A stretch of DNA of 64,000 nucleotides from Nicotiana tabacum (Eukaryota; Streptophyta; Magnoliopsida; Solanales; Solanaceae): the NCBI RefSeq assembly GCF_000715075.1, contig NC_134102.1:105660001-105724000 (forward strand), in the 5' to 3' direction. Within the stretch, counting starts at the first letter, position 1, and each line of letters starts with the position of its first letter. Made by a program: the position numbers and the translations under genes. The notes below the pieces were generated by a model. That model did not search any database. It had not been told where the DNA came from and worked only from the letters and a program-made list of their open reading frames with translations. Positions 45,575 through 56,985 of this stretch are shown piece by piece.

Positions 45575-48500
45575 TCCGTGTCCGAAAGCACCTGGATCTG
45601 CACACGAGGTGCAGAGTGTAGTATGAGTACAACTAACTCAATAAGTAACAAGACTAACCTCTGGGCTGAAAGCAATGACGAGGTCCGCAGATACAATCCA
45701 GTATAAATAATGGTACAAAACGTAGACATGCTTCCAAATTTATCAGTTAAACTCAGTACAAGTGAAATAGATCAATATTGCATGATATGAAGAATATGAC
45801 ATCTTAGTAAAAGACCTCATGTAAATACCGGTCACAAATTATCTGGTCACTCGGTACTATTTATGGCCAATCCAACCCAGGGGTGTTCCAACCCGTATAT
45901 AAATACACATTTGACTGACAATCAGTCACTTAGTACCGTATAAGGCCAATCCATCCCTGGGGTAATTTATCCCCAAATATAATTGATACGGACAAGATCC
46001 ATGTCCAGGTAACTCATTATAATATAAATACTTCGGGCAATATCCATGCCCAGGGAAGATCCATCCCTCAATATAAATGCCTCGGGCAAGATCCATGCCC
46101 AAGGAAGATTCATCCCCCAATATAAATCAACTGCGCTCACTGGGGGTGTGTGTAGACTCCGGAGGGGCTCCTTCAGCCCAAGCGCTATAAATCAATCGTG
46201 CTCACTGAGGGTGTGTGCAGACTCTCAGAGGGGCTCCTTCAGCCCTAGTGCTATATAAAGCCTATATGGCCTACTGCAGGCGGGCACTCCCGATCCGTAT
46301 AATAATAAAGCCTATAAGGCTTGCTGCAGTCGGGCAGCCCCGATCCATATAATAATAACGTATATAAAGCCAATATGGCATGTTGCAGCGTGCAGTCTGA
46401 TCCCATAATTATCGTCACAATCAGGCCCTCGGCCTCACTTAGTCATCAATCTCTCCTTTCTCTCTCTTACGGGCTCACAATGTCATAAAAATAGGCCGAA
46501 AATGATGATATGATGTATCAATAAATAACAACAGAGATTGAGATATGATATGTAATGACATGAATATGACCAAAGGCATAGCGGAGTAAAGAATTACACG
46601 GTTTGAGGTAAGTAACACTTCTAAACTTTGTTCTGAGGATATGAATCCCCGAAATTTGGTATGATATAAATTGTTTGGAGGTGACACACACGATAGGTGA
46701 CGAGCATGTAGACGTGCACTACAGAAATTGTGTCTTGTATAAATCCTGTGCAGTTGTAAAAAAATTAATGAATCATGTTATTATCCAAATATTCTCCTCG
46801 TGTTAGGAATTTGAGATGAGACTCTTATTAAAGATCATGTTTAGGCTACGTGCCAATATTTTGGGACCCATGGGGTCGTGTTGCTGTTGAATTAATTATT
46901 TTAAATTAAAAATTCATACTCCACTCATGAGTTGGTCTCCCAACGCCTTGAATCTATCCACAATTAATCTGATTTAGTCAATAAAAATTATAGGAATTAA
47001 TTCCATAAGAAAATATAAATTTTCCATCAAAATCTGAAATTTTGCTCAAAAATCGCTCGTGGGGTCCACGTCTCGGAACCCGACACAAGTTACACAATCC
47101 GTTAACCCATTCAATTACGAGTTTAACCATAATAATTTTACTCAAATCCGACTCTGAATCGGTGTTCAACTCCCAAAAATTTATTTTATGAAATTGCTAC
47201 AATTTTCCCCAAATTTCTATCTCAAAATACTGATTACATGGTGAAAAGAATGATATATTCATGAATGTTAACCAAATCTGAGTTAGAATCACTTACCCCG
47301 ATGAATTTCTTGAGAAACTCACGAAAAATCGTCTCAAACCGAGCTCCCAAGGCCCAAAAATAAAATAATAACCTAAGCCACAGTTATATAGCCCGCTCTA
47401 TGAACTCACCATGTGCGGTCCGCACAATTCCAAGCGCGGCCGCACATCCCATCTCATGCGGTCGCACAAAAATGGTGCAGCCGCACCTTATTTTGGTGAC
47501 TGCACTGCCATGCCTTAGTATTTTGGCCATACCTTTCTCTACATATGTCCAAATGATGACTTCTTTACCTTTCCGGAAACTAGATACAAAGGGTTACAAC
47601 TTTTGTTTTTGAATCATATTAAAATTCCTTGTAGATCAAAAGATATAAGCTTCCAAATTCGGACCAGCGAATCTCCAGAACTCCCTGGAGTGCAGCCGCG
47701 GACAGAATTGTGCGGTCAGCGCCCCTCCTCTGAGGTCCGCATTTTTCTGCTGCGGTCCGCACTTTTATGTGCGGTCCGTGCCCCTCCTTCGCCTTAGCAC
47801 CGAAAAATGTACGATTCGCACCCCCAAAAGTGCCAGAACAATATTAGAGTGTCAAAATGCCCGGACTCACTCAAAACTCACCCCGAAACTCATCCGGAAC
47901 CTCCTGGACACAAACCATATATGAATTTTCAATCAAAAAACATGTTACGGATCTGCTCGCGCCCTCAAAATACTGAAAAAAAGGTCATCTTGACCGTGGT
48001 CAAACTCTCAAATTTCTTAACTTTATTAATCTCCCAACCAATGATCTAAAAATACAGCCAAGCCCCTCTGGACCTCAACCAAATATACCAACACGTTCCA
48101 TAACATACCACGGACCTATTCGAGGCCTCAAATCACATCAAATAACATCAAAACGTCGAATCGCACCTCAAATCAAAATCTATGAACTTTGAACTTTCAA
48201 ATTATATATCTTGTGCCGAAACACATCAAATCAATCCGGAATGACTTCAAATTTTGCACATAAGTCATAAATTACATAACGAAGCTATTCAAACTTCCAG
48301 AATTAGATTCCGACCCTGATATAAAAAAGTCAACTCACCGGTCAAACTTCCAAACTTAACTTTCTATTTTAGCCATTTCAAGACAAATTCTACTACGGAC
48401 TTCCAATTAATTTTCTGGATATGCTCCTTAGTCCAAAATCATCATACGGAGCTATTGAAATCATCAAAACTCTATTCCGGGGTCGTTTACATATAAGTCA

Positions 48501-48685
48501 ACATACGGTCAACTATTTCAACTTAAGCTTCCAATATGAAATTCATTCTTCTAAGCTAACTCTGAAATACCTTAAAACCAAAAGACACAATTCACACAAG
48601 TTATAATACCTCGTAGGATGTTATTCAAGACTTCAAATAGTTTAAAGGAGCGTAAATGCTCAAAACGACCGGTCAGGACGTTACA
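45575..48685 (-). repeat. LTR-f: further Tekay-like LTR with an internal inversion
   Basis: On the minus strand it starts TGTAACGTCC at 48685 and runs leftward to about 45575, where it joins the gag-protease fragment; the 3' LTR end is missing. Its palindrome cluster (about 47400-47775) uses the core GTGCGGTCCGCAC, unlike its neighbours. It also has repeats of about 45 bp (CCATGCCCAGGGAAGATCCA type) at 45950-46115 and three units of about 58 bp (GCCTATATGGCCTACTGCAG type) at 46258-46400. Bases 46563-46935 are in the opposite orientation. Confidence 0.78.
46563..46935 (+). repeat. Inverted segment inside LTR-f
   Basis: The surrounding LTR reads on the minus strand, but 46570-46890 reads on the plus strand. 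TTTGAGGTAAGTAACACTTC and GGGACCCATGGGGTCGTG match the reverse complement of the LTR-a segments around 33840 and 33600. The segment is exactly what should lie between its two flanks, so it is inverted in place. Confidence 0.75.
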
Positions 48686-49941
48686 CACTCAAATCCGACT
48701 CCAATTCGATGTTCAAAACTCAAAAATTCATATTATGAAATTTTAGGACAAAACCCCCAATTTTCTCATTATAATTCACAATCCAATTACCAAAAACGAA
48801 TGTGGATTCATGAAATATAACCAAAACCGAGTAGAGAACACTTACCCCAATCCTCGTGATGAAAATTGCTCCAACAATCGCCTCAATCCGAGTCTCACAT
48901 CTCAAAATATGAAGAAAGAACCAAAACCTCGATTTATAGCTTCTGCCAACATTTTCGCTCCTGCGGCACATTAGCCGCTTCTGCGGAATCAGCTGAGGAC
49001 TCGACCCTCGCACCTGCGGATAACATATCCACTTCTGCGACATCGCAGGTGCGAGCCACCATCCGCACCTGCGAAATATCTTGCTCATGCGCATTCGGAT
49101 GGCTCGCACCTACGAAATATCTCGCTCATGCGCATTCGGATATGCGCCCAAATCTCCGCTTCTGCGGTCTTCCTCACCCAGCACTATTTCCGCTCCTGCG
49201 ACCCCTTCGTCGGTTCTGCGACCTTCGCACCTGCGCAAACCAGCCGCAGGTGCAGTCACACCAGAACCAGCAATGGTAACATGAAGTAAAATGATCTGAA
49301 CCTCGTCCAAAACTCATCCGAGCCACTCGGGACCCCGTTCGAATATACCAACAAGTCCAATAATATAACACGGACCTATTCGAGGCCTCAAATCACGCAT
49401 AACAACATCGAAATGATGAATCGCCCCTCAAATCTAAATCTATAAATTTTGAACTTTCAAATTCAATAACGCGTGCCGAAACATAGCAAATCAATCCGGA
49501 ATGACTTTAAATTTTGCGCACAAGTCCCAAATAACATAACGAAGCTATTTCAAATCTCGGAAATCACAATCCGAATCCGATATCAAAAAGTCCACTCCCG
49601 GCTAAACTTTTTAAAATTTTAACTTTCGTCATTTCGAGTCAAATTCCACTACGGACCTCCAAATCACAATCCGGACGCGCTCGTAAGTCCGAAATCACCC
49701 AACGGAGCTAATGGAACAATCAAAACTCTATTCCGGGTTCAAATTCACAAAAAGTCAAACTTGGTCAACTCTTCCAATTTAAAGCTTCGATAATGAAATC
49801 TATTCTTCTAATTCGATTCCGATTAACCTGAAAATCAAAACCGCGATTCACATAAGTCATAATGCATCATACGGATCTACTCATGCCCGTAAACTACCGA
49901 GCGAAGTACAAATGCTCAAAATGATCGGTTGAGTCGTTACA
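48686..49941 (-). repeat. LTR-g: 5' part of an LTR of the LTR-a type
   Basis: Minus-strand LTR start TGTAACGACTC at 49941, matching LTR-a (35389 leftward) to about 34110, then cut at 48686 where LTR-f begins. CACTC at the cut is native LTR sequence and could be one copy of a target duplication for LTR-f, but I could not find the other copy. It contains the palindrome cluster at about 48950-49260. Confidence 0.8.
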
Positions 49942-51197
49942 CTGTGTCTTGCTTCTGCGTATCTATGGCATTATATTTTACCGCTTATAAAACTTATGTG
50001 TGTATTTATTTTCAATAATTTCATTGATATCAATATCATATATAGAGATTGTTCATGATAGTTTTAGAACATCCAAGACATGTCGGACATGTGTATTTAA
50101 ATAATTGAAGGAACTAATTTAAAGTTCACACAAATTTCTTAGTTTTACAGTTTAGTGGGTTTTTTCATCAAAATAATTGCTAAGACGAAAAAAGGAAGAA
50201 ACAAAAATTACAAAGAGGAAAAGGAAAGGAAAGACTGATTAAAAAGGGGAAGTTTCGTAATGATATGAGCTTTAAAGAATATTGTAAATTTACTTTCGAA
50301 TACTTTGTACTCCTTTTAGGTTTTGTAGTTTTTTATTGTTAATAAAATTTTGCCATATTAAATAAATATTTTAGGTAAAAGAGAACTTTGAACTCCTTTT
50401 AGGTTTAGGATTCTTTATTCTCCGGTTTATGGGTTTTTTAACAGAAACAAATTACAAATATAAAAAATTGCAAAGAGGAGAAAAAAGAAAAAGAAAAAGA
50501 AAGAAAAATTTTTTTTTTGGGGAGGGGGGGGGGTCATAACTATACAAGCTTAAAAAATCATTAAAACTTCACATTAGGAAGGTTTTCAATATTTTGTATT
50601 ATTTTTAGGTTTATAATTCCTTTTTTGTTAATAAATTTGAAATTTATCGTATACCTGTATGGTTACAATTGGAATAGGTAACTTTTAATTAATAAAAATA
50701 CTTCATTATTTTCTTATATGGTATCAAAAGAAAATCAGTAAACCTCCTTCTAAGGTTTTTAAAAATTTATCCTATTTCGAAATTGGCATTCGAAATGAGA
50801 AACATTCTAAAATACACATATCCTTGTTTTTTAAAATCTTAATATCAATTTTTATGAGATGAATTTAATAAAAAATATGGGTCAAGTGACACTTCCTAAA
50901 TGAAAGAGCTAGAATATTAGGCCAAAGGAGTACGTTAATAAAAATTAAAAATACTCTTAGATTTTAAGGTACATAATTATTGTTATTTTATAAATTAGAT
51001 GCAATTTAACTAGTTAGTGATTGAACGATCTTCCGATAGTGTTGTGCGACATCCCTGACGAACATTCAACTATATCTAATACAAATATGACATTTATTTT
51101 AGTATGAAGTGCTATTTATCAATAATTTATATTACTTGTATTTAATTTTTATTAATCGACGCGAAAAGTACGTGCAACGCACGTACACTAAAACTAG
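49942..51197. other. AT-rich spacer ending in a Helitron-like terminus
   Basis: Very AT-rich, with homopolymer runs (T10 then G-rich at about 50510-50535) and no coding frame. Its right end has a Helitron-type 3' signature (51168-51197). I could not identify the corresponding 5' TC end, so the extent of any Helitron is unknown. Confidence 0.55.
51168..51197 (+). mobile_element. Candidate 3' end of a non-autonomous Helitron
   Basis: GTACGTGC-AAC-GCACGTAC (51168-51186) is a perfect 8-bp-stem hairpin with a 3-base loop. Eleven bases follow, ending in CTAG at 51194-51197, and then T. Hairpin, 10-12-base spacing, CTRR end and insertion before T are the hallmarks of Helitron 3' ends. The 5' partner is not recognised. 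Confidence 0.45.
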
Positions 51198-51221
51198 TAA
51201 ATTAAAAAAAGAGACAATTGT

Positions 51222-51305
51222 TCCTTCTTGAATGGATATCTTGAAGAAGAAGTCTATGTTGAACAACCATTGGGCTTCGTGGTCAAAAATCATGAAGATA
51301 AAGTA
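51222..51305 (+). pseudogene. Scrap of Ty1/copia reverse transcriptase
   Basis: About 27 codons read FLNGYLEEEVYVEQPLGF followed by KNHEDK, a block highly characteristic of Ty1/copia RT. Nothing before or after belongs to that gene. It is the only copia sequence I recognise in the window. The same frame runs on for 50 codons without homology into the GRF gene; I treat that as chance. Confidence 0.85.
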
Positions 51306-51389
51306 AGCTTGAATCTTGATCTGATTTCTTCCTCATTTTTCTCATTTATCAGTTCCATATCACAAAAATTAACAACTTCTCGTAATGGA

Positions 51390-51706
51390 ATGAAAATTTG
51401 CCACTGTGGATTTAATGCGCCACTGACTATATCATGGTCGGTCATCTGCAAACCCAGGTCGGCGATTTTATGGTTGTAAATTGGTAAGTCGGTCGTATTA
51501 TTTTTGTTAGACCCTTGAATTTCTTAATAAAAAAATTTGTTTTTAATTTTTTTGGCCGCATTTCTTTTTGAATTTTGTAGGGTCGAGGTGACTGCAAATA
51601 TTTCAGATGGCATGATGATAAAATGCCTGACCAAACTAAGAGGATTATACGGGGTCTGTTGAAGAGAGTCGAAAGAACTGAGAAAACAGTTGCGCGGTTA
51701 AAGTGA
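51390..51706 (+). CDS. GRF-type zinc-finger protein (At4g04775-like), two exons, possibly frameshifted
   Basis: From ATG 51390: CHCGFNAPLTISW, then, one base out of frame, NPGRRFYGCKL. Together these make the GRF zinc finger (CxCG, AP...SW, NPGRRF, GC). A GT at 51484 and an AG at 51579-51580 bound a 97-bp T-rich intron. Exon 2 (51581-51706) reads DCKYFRWHDDKMP, IIRGLLKRVERTEKTVARLK and stops. The extra A at 51450 makes it a pseudogene unless it is a sequencing error. GRF fingers bind single-stranded nucleic acid in several repair and transcription proteins; small plant versions have no settled role. It is convergent with the MULE transposase, 516 bp apart. An upstream exon is possible. Confidence 0.72.
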
Positions 51707-52222
51707 TTATTTATTGTGGTGGTGGTGCTGTTTCTATGGATTTGGCTTTGGTGATGCTAGTGGTTTGAAGAATAATGTAGTATTTTTATGATATGCTGGT
51801 GCTAATAGTGTTGTAGTTGCTGCTATTAGTTCAAGAAAAATATAGTACGTTGGAAGTAGGTACTAAGAATTTGGCCTTTTGTTAATGTACAGTATCTTGT
51901 TATGAATGAAATGGAAATGACCAATTTTTTATGCAAATTTAAGTTCAGCTGCACTTCATAATGTGTTATGAATGAAATGCAAATTCATATTCATGAATTG
52001 AAAATATAACTGCCTAAACATTCCATTGCATAATATGATGGACTAGCATTATATCCAAGCTCAAAAATAGAGCATTGTTTTGGTCTACAAATTACAAAAA
52101 AACAGAGCATTGTTTTCCCAAACATATAACTGCCCAAACTAGTAAACTCTAATAGAGCATAACTGCCCAAACAAAAAACTGGTAGTGACATCTTAGATAA
52201 CATAAATAAAAACTGGTCTGCT
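51707..52222. other. Convergent 3' intergenic region
   Basis: AT-rich DNA between the stops of the GRF gene (+) and the transposase (-); it presumably holds both 3' UTRs. A short phrase, GTTATGAATGAAATG, occurs at about 51899 and again near 51965. No other structure seen. Confidence 0.6.
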
Positions 52223-55200
52223 TCACAGTGTAGATGCAGCTGAACTTGTTTGACTTGAAGAACCTTTTTTCCTTGCTGCACTCATTTGCTGAAGTTGTGA
52301 CCTTGTCACTGCATTTCTTCCTTTAAACTTCAATCCGAGGGGCTTAAATCCAATGTCTATGTTAGTTGCAGATGTATCCTTGAATGTCCCAGCTGATATG
52401 ACTCTCTCAGATGATATACCAGGCTGTAAAATACAATAAATTAGTAAAAAATAGAACAATTCCAGCCCACAAAACTGCATTATAATAAACTATACACCCT
52501 TACATTCAGGATAGTAGTTCCAGTCATAGTGTCAGTAAAAATTCCAAAACCAGTATGCATTGGCCTTTTATGTCCACTGGTTGCTGCATTAGCCGAGCCT
52601 CCTCCTAGTGTAGTTCCTCTTCCTTTTTCCCTACCTAGTTCATAGCCTCTTCCTCTTCCTCTTCCTCTTCCTCTTCCTCTACCAATCCCAGTTGATTGGT
52701 TGTTGCTTTGTCTTTTGACAACACTTGTATCTTCACATATAGAGGATGGATTGCTTTGTTGAGATGGTATTTCCTGAGATGATCTTGGTGGAGGTGGTGG
52801 CATATTTTGACTTTGTTGAGTAGCACTTCTTGGAACATGCTGACAGAAGTAAAAGAAAAGAATATCAGAATTGTAAAAAAAGAATGTAAAGACAGAATTA
52901 TAAATATCAGAACTTACCCCTTTCCTGCATCCAGATTTGTTGTGTCCAGTTTGTTGGCAGTTTGAACAAGTCATCTTTACCCCTTTCTTTGATAGTTTAC
53001 CATGCTTTTTTCTTGGTTTATCCTTGGCTTTTCTCCTACATCTCTTTGGTCTACCTGGCATAGGTTTAAGTTCCGGAGGCTCTATAGATGGATTTGTTGA
53101 ATCCGACCACATCTTCATATTGGGAATTGGTTGAATGAAATGCTAGTAAGTTTTAAGGAAAGTTTCCTTCCTATACCAGTGGGCAACATAATCATCTGGG
53201 TCTATTTCTCTATCATAGAATGCACATACTGCATGTTGACATGGAATGCCCCTCAACATCCATGATCTACAAATACATGTCATGGTCCTAAAATCAACAA
53301 TGAATCTGTACACACCTTCATCAACTTCAAACCCATGTTCTGCATTCCACATAACCTTACACCTCCTAGAAAGGGCTTTGTTCTTTTCCAGTATCATCCT
53401 AGCCATTGATGCAATGTCAGTAACCCAAGTCTCAGCAAACTTCCTCATTTCAATGGCCCTATTCATGATTTTATGTCTAATTTCTTCCAACATAGTTATA
53501 ACAGACTTGTGCCTAGGACTTACTATCCAAGAATTGAATGTTTCACACATGTTATTCTCAATGACATCACACTTTGAATATTCTCTAAAGTATGCCCTAC
53601 ACCAATACTCTTTATCATACTTTAACAAGTTTTCACATATCTTATAACCAAGCTTAGTCATTGCTTCTAGTTCTTCCTTCAATTTTACTTCATAAGATGC
53701 TTTGGCACATCTCCAGAATTGTTTTCTCCTTTCTTCACCTCTCCAGTTCTTGGACTAGTTAGACCAAATGTGTCTAGCACACATTCTGTGTTCTGCCATT
53801 GGTAGTAATTCCCTTATAGTTGGTACTAGTCCCTACAAAAAATAGTAATAACTGTTAGTGGACAGTATATATATAAAGCAGGAAAAAGAAAAATTAAAAG
53901 TTGATTGTAACTTTATCTTTTGCATATCTGACATACCAGTTAAGCCAACACCATCTCCCAACTGTAAATCTGCAATCAAATATGTGATGAACCAGCTCCA
54001 GGAGTATTTTGTCTCTTGATCAACTACAACCCATGCAATAGAAAATATTTGATTGTTCCCATTTCTACCAACTGCAACAAGTAACTCACCCTTGCAGATT
54101 CCCTTTAGAAAACAGCCATCAAATCCTATAATCCTTCTGCACCCTTCTAACCATCCTCTTTTCAAAGCATCTAAACATAGATAGAAATAGACAAACAGAT
54201 TGTTACCAGGAATATTCTCACCATCTGTTCTGATCCAGCATGAACTCCTAGGATTTGTTTGCTTAATAATATCAACATAATCAGCATGTCTGTTAAATTC
54301 CATTCTTCAGTCACCCATGAATTGACTTATCACCCTACACTTAGCCCTGTAACAAATAGTTCTTCCAACATACAAACCTAACTTATCCCTCACCAAATCA
54401 TGAATCTCCCACAACTTAATATTTGGCTGGGAAATAATCCTATCTTTATACTTATTGGCAATGTACTTAGAAGTACATAATTTGTTCTTATTTTTGGTGT
54501 TGCACTTATGAGTTGGATGGTATTTCTTCACAGTAAAGTCACATGAATCTCCATAATTGCTTGCATATAATTTCCAGTTACACTTGGCTCCTTTACACTT
54601 AACTCTAACCTTATCTTTTTCATTAGGCCTAATTGTTAGTTGCACTTTGTTCTCTACAGCATATGAGGCTACTGCTTTTCTAAACTCTACAATATTTTCA
54701 AATACCATACCAAGCTCAAAAATAGCAAGGTAACAGTCAGGGTCAAACCTTACCTTTTTACTTCTCCTTCTAGGAGGTAAGTCAATACCTCGTTTAGCTA
54801 AAACATCTAACTCATTTGTGCTATCATCACTTCCAATATCAGAACTGGCATAGTAGTCTTCATCCCCTCCTAATTTTCCAGCAAACCTGTCCTCTTTAGA
54901 TAGTCTGCCAATATCCTCAAAGCCTTTATCTATTCCAGCTTCTCCCAGAATAATCTCTTCAGTTGGAGTAGGTTTCTTTCTTTGTTTCTTCTATTTTTTC
55001 TTCTTTCTTCTTTCTTCTTTCATGCCTTAATGAAGTGAGCTCTTCATTCACATCACTATCATGTTCATCAGGAATGTTATCTAATTCAGACTCACTACTT
55101 GACAAGTCTGATGCCAAACTAGCATCTATGTTTATTGTTTCTTCAGCCCCTTGTAAATTCTCACCTGCAACCCCAACATTAGCTAGATTTTTCTCAGGCA

Positions 55201-55663
55201 CAGATGTGTTATTTGCAGCACTTTCTTGGACATTTATATCCTCTGGAACAGTAGATGTTGCCCTAGCCTCTTTATTTAATGTATTTTTACTTGGTTCAAC
55301 AACTTCTGGCCCACATAAAAGGCCACATGGGACAGTCTCATCAAGCAACACAGGCTCATTAACTACATGCTTAATATACAAATCTAAATGATCAAGATGA
55401 TTAAGGTGACAAACTATATTATACAGTTGTTCATCATTTTCAATCAAGACAAAGTCATTAGATTTAGGATTAATTAAATAAAAACCCTCTACCTCAGCAT
55501 AACCCATATCCTTTGTGTAGGACAGAAGCTCAAAAAGAGAAAAGTGGTCCTTGTCTATCATGTGACCATCCTCACCCCTCTCTCCTACATATCTCGGGAC
55601 AGGATCCTTGATAATATGTCCACCATGGTAAAAATCAATAAGAATATATTCGTCTGCAGACAT
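52223..55663 (-). pseudogene. Mutator-like (MULE, MuDR family) transposase, four exons, inactivated
   Basis: From ATG 55663: a PB1-like N-terminal domain (YILIDFYHGGHI), an acidic region, a MuDR DNA-binding domain (54708-54330, VKCKGAKCNWKLYAS), then the DDE transposase: Asp in IIGFDGCFLKG (about 54130), Asp in GMSDMQK (about 53925) and Glu in NNMCETFNSW (about 53540). A SWIM finger follows (CICRSWMLRGIPCQHA, 53229-53281), then a zinc knuckle CSNCQQTGHNKSGC (about 52970-52929) and a Gly-Arg repeat tail. Introns: 53833-53916 (donor AT instead of GT), 52840-52917 and 52424-52503 (both GT-AG). Lesions: a one-base frameshift in a purine tract near 54985-55015, TGA at 54307-54309, TAG at 53755-53757 and TAG at 53143-53145. 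The transposase would cut at the terminal inverted repeats. Confidence 0.9.
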
Positions 55664-56190
55664 GTCTAGACCCTCGAAACTTCAGTCACGACCAATTCCA
55701 GTCACGACCAGCTTCAGTTACGACCAACTCCACTCACCACCACGGTCAAAAGAAGCAAACGATTACCCGTATTAGTAATATAATGGCCAAATAGTTGACG
55801 GACAGTTGAATCTAACTCAAAATCGATGAAGATTCCACCAGGAATCGGTCTCAATGTAGTTTATTAGGGTTTATTAGGCTAAAGAAAGGGAATTTTGGGT
55901 GGAAGATCGATTAAGTGAGGCGAGGTATGTGGGTAAGGTAAAAACGGGGTTTTTTATCCGACCTGGATAAATAAACACGTGTCAGACTATTATTGGTATA
56001 TTATTCCACGTGGGAAGCGTTTAAAAACACGCGCTTAAGTTTTTATAACCCGGTCATACATTGTGTTTAAATGGTATAGTTCAAAATACAGTTAAAGTGT
56101 TCGATAGAAAAAGAGCTAAGTTAAGGTGTCAAAATGGAAACTGGAGCCAAGTTTAAGGGGTCGTACACCTATTTGGCCTATTTTTTATAA
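55664..56190 (-). promoter_or_regulatory. Upstream region and probable right end of the MULE
   Basis: Noncoding. The phrase CAGTCACGACCA (variants) recurs three times at 55683-55725, just upstream of the ATG. Read leftward from about 56190 the strand begins GGCCAAATAGGTGTACGACC, which resembles MULE termini I know from related plants. I find no matching inverted copy left of the GRF gene, so a second terminal repeat is unproven. Confidence 0.4.
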
Positions 56191-56985
56191 TAGATACGTA
56201 ATAAGAGTCAAAAATGCCGTTAAGAACATGAACAATTCATACAATGGTTATTCATCTTCAAAACAATGGCCTTCTTTATTAAGACAAGTAAAAGAGCCTT
56301 TGAAAATTGAATTTCCATAAGAATATTTTTCCCTTTTTTTCTTTCGTCAAAGAGGTTTAAATATAATTCCAGATATATTAGTTTTGTTCTCCCTTTTTCT
56401 ATTTCATAAAGTTTTTACGCATTTCAAGTTAAGCTTGAATATCAAAAGTCAATTAATTCTGATACTTTATAACTTTGTGTTCCGGTTACGGTGCAAACAA
56501 GATTCAAGAAAACTAATTTGCTTTCTTCCTCCATGGAGGGGCTATATGTGAAGCTTTATTAGATTTTTTCTACTGCATTGTTGCTTTCTTAGTTACTTAG
56601 GCTTGCTCTTTCGGCTTTTCCACACAAGTCAAACAACTTTGTAATAGATATGTTAAATATATTTGGCTTGTATTCTAATAACTATTTATTGGCTATTGTA
56701 CTTATTGAATTTGTGAATTACATGCCATTCTGTAGATGTGGCTAAGAAAGACATGGCATTGATGTAGATTGGTTTTTCTGGGAAGTAACCTTCATTTAGC
56801 ATTAATCATGTGAAGTTCACTGTTACTTTTGTTCAAGCCATATCCGATATGCATCTTAATTTCGGAACAAGAATTAGGCTTCGCATCATTTTTTTCTTCA
56901 AAGATTTCCAAACACTGCATATATATGTTGTGTTCTAGGAATTTGTGAAGTTCATGAACAACTAGCAGACAATAATCATTTTTGT
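56191..56985. other. AT-rich spacer, no gene
   Basis: No coding frame, tandem repeat or RNA gene recognised. It ends near a TGTAACAGG motif at about 56986, a possible LTR boundary. Confidence 0.55.

Noticed and set aside
48686..48690. CACTC as target duplication proving a solo LTR-f insertion into LTR-g
   Set aside because: The matching left copy next to an LTR-f end is absent; LTR-f is truncated on that side, so a recombination junction is equally possible.
51222..51479. Fusion protein of copia reverse transcriptase and GRF finger in one open frame
   Set aside because: About 27 codons of copia are followed by some 28 codons without resemblance to either family; the GRF frame then needs a one-base shift. 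I read it as two unrelated pieces.
53833..53916. U12-type (AT-AC) intron in the MULE
   Set aside because: It ends AG and the donor is ATAAAG, not ATATCC; a mutated GT donor is simpler.
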